This document shows positions 5,638 to 5,697 of a stretch of 5,697 nt of DNA, piece after piece. A program made the position numbers and the translations under genes. The stretch's first letter is position 1. Each line of letters opens with the position of its first letter. Under the pieces are notes generated by a model. It was not told where the DNA came from. It worked only from the letters and a program-made list of their open reading frames with translations, and made no database searches. Source of the stretch: Bacteroidales bacterium (GTDB lineage Bacteria; Bacteroidota; Bacteroidia; Bacteroidales; WRGA01); assembly GCA_031279795.1 (NCBI GenBank), contig JAITHZ010000193.1, positions 1-5,697 of the forward strand, given 5' to 3'.

Positions 5638-5697
5638 GCTTTAGCTCAATGTCATCAAGTTAAGGCTGAAAGCCTTTCAATCAATAGCGTGGGGCAA
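5638..5697. repeat. probable start of a dispersed Bacteroidales intergenic repeat, cut by the window end
   Basis: The segment contains a perfect small hairpin, AAGGCT (5662-5667), GAA loop, AGCCTT (5671-5676), and ends in GTGGGGCAA, which looks like the left arm and loop of a further G/C-rich hairpin continuing past the window. One frame reads through all 60 bases and gives a peptide ending KAESLSINSVGQ. From memory this resembles a stretch often seen as spurious small proteins between genes in Bacteroidales genomes. The hairpin is direct; repeat membership is recollection and has not been searched. Confidence 0.4.

Larger units (their letters stand above)
5569..5697. other. non-coding tail after ligA
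   Basis: These 129 bases contain no supportable gene. The ATGs at 5636 and 5650 both meet stops within a few codons. The frame open from 5632 to the window end has no ATG, GTG or TTG start inside the window. The region holds a promoter-like box within nested inverted repeats, and a hairpin-bearing end segment, listed separately. The next gene lies outside the window. Confidence 0.7.

Noticed and set aside
5650..5664. Short open frame ATG TCA TCA AGT TAA downstream of ligA
   Set aside because: It has only four codons, no supporting context and no conserved arrangement, so it is not reported as a gene.

Overview
The window looks like ordinary chromosomal core-metabolism DNA from a member of the Bacteroidota, most likely order Bacteroidales. 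Three things point there. The protein sequences have the Bacteroidales form, for example a transketolase with the thiamine-site variant SDGGIQEE. The intergenic regions carry exact matches to the Bacteroidota -7 promoter element TAnnTTTG. None of the four start codons has a Shine-Dalgarno sequence; they follow A/T-rich leaders instead. I cannot support a genus.

All four genes lie on the + strand and all appear complete: panB (28-843, ketopantoate hydroxymethyltransferase), tkt (946-2982, transketolase), rpiB (3082-3519, type B ribose-5-phosphate isomerase) and ligA (3550-5568, NAD-dependent DNA ligase). Each keeps the catalytic residues of its family, and no frameshift or truncation is visible. 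tkt and rpiB are consecutive enzymes of the non-oxidative pentose phosphate pathway: RpiB makes ribose 5-phosphate, which transketolase uses. panB feeds coenzyme A synthesis and ligA is the essential replication ligase, so these two look like neighbours by position rather than pathway partners.

Transcription probably has at least two starts in the window. One promoter lies before tkt (-7 box 913-920). A second lies before rpiB (-7 box 3056-3063), overlapping a long hairpin (3001-3052) that may end or attenuate tkt transcription. ligA follows rpiB by only 30 bases with no promoter of its own, so rpiB and ligA are probably co-transcribed. The tkt leader also holds a four-codon open frame whose stop overlaps the tkt start codon.

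The last 129 bases hold no gene. They contain a third TAnnTTTG box in the loop of a nested inverted repeat, and then a 60-base end segment with a small perfect hairpin that resembles the start of a dispersed Bacteroidales intergenic repeat cut off by the window edge.

I found no defence system, mobile element, CRISPR array, tRNA or rRNA, and no evidence of a new biological system. What deserves a second look is in the intergenic control regions.
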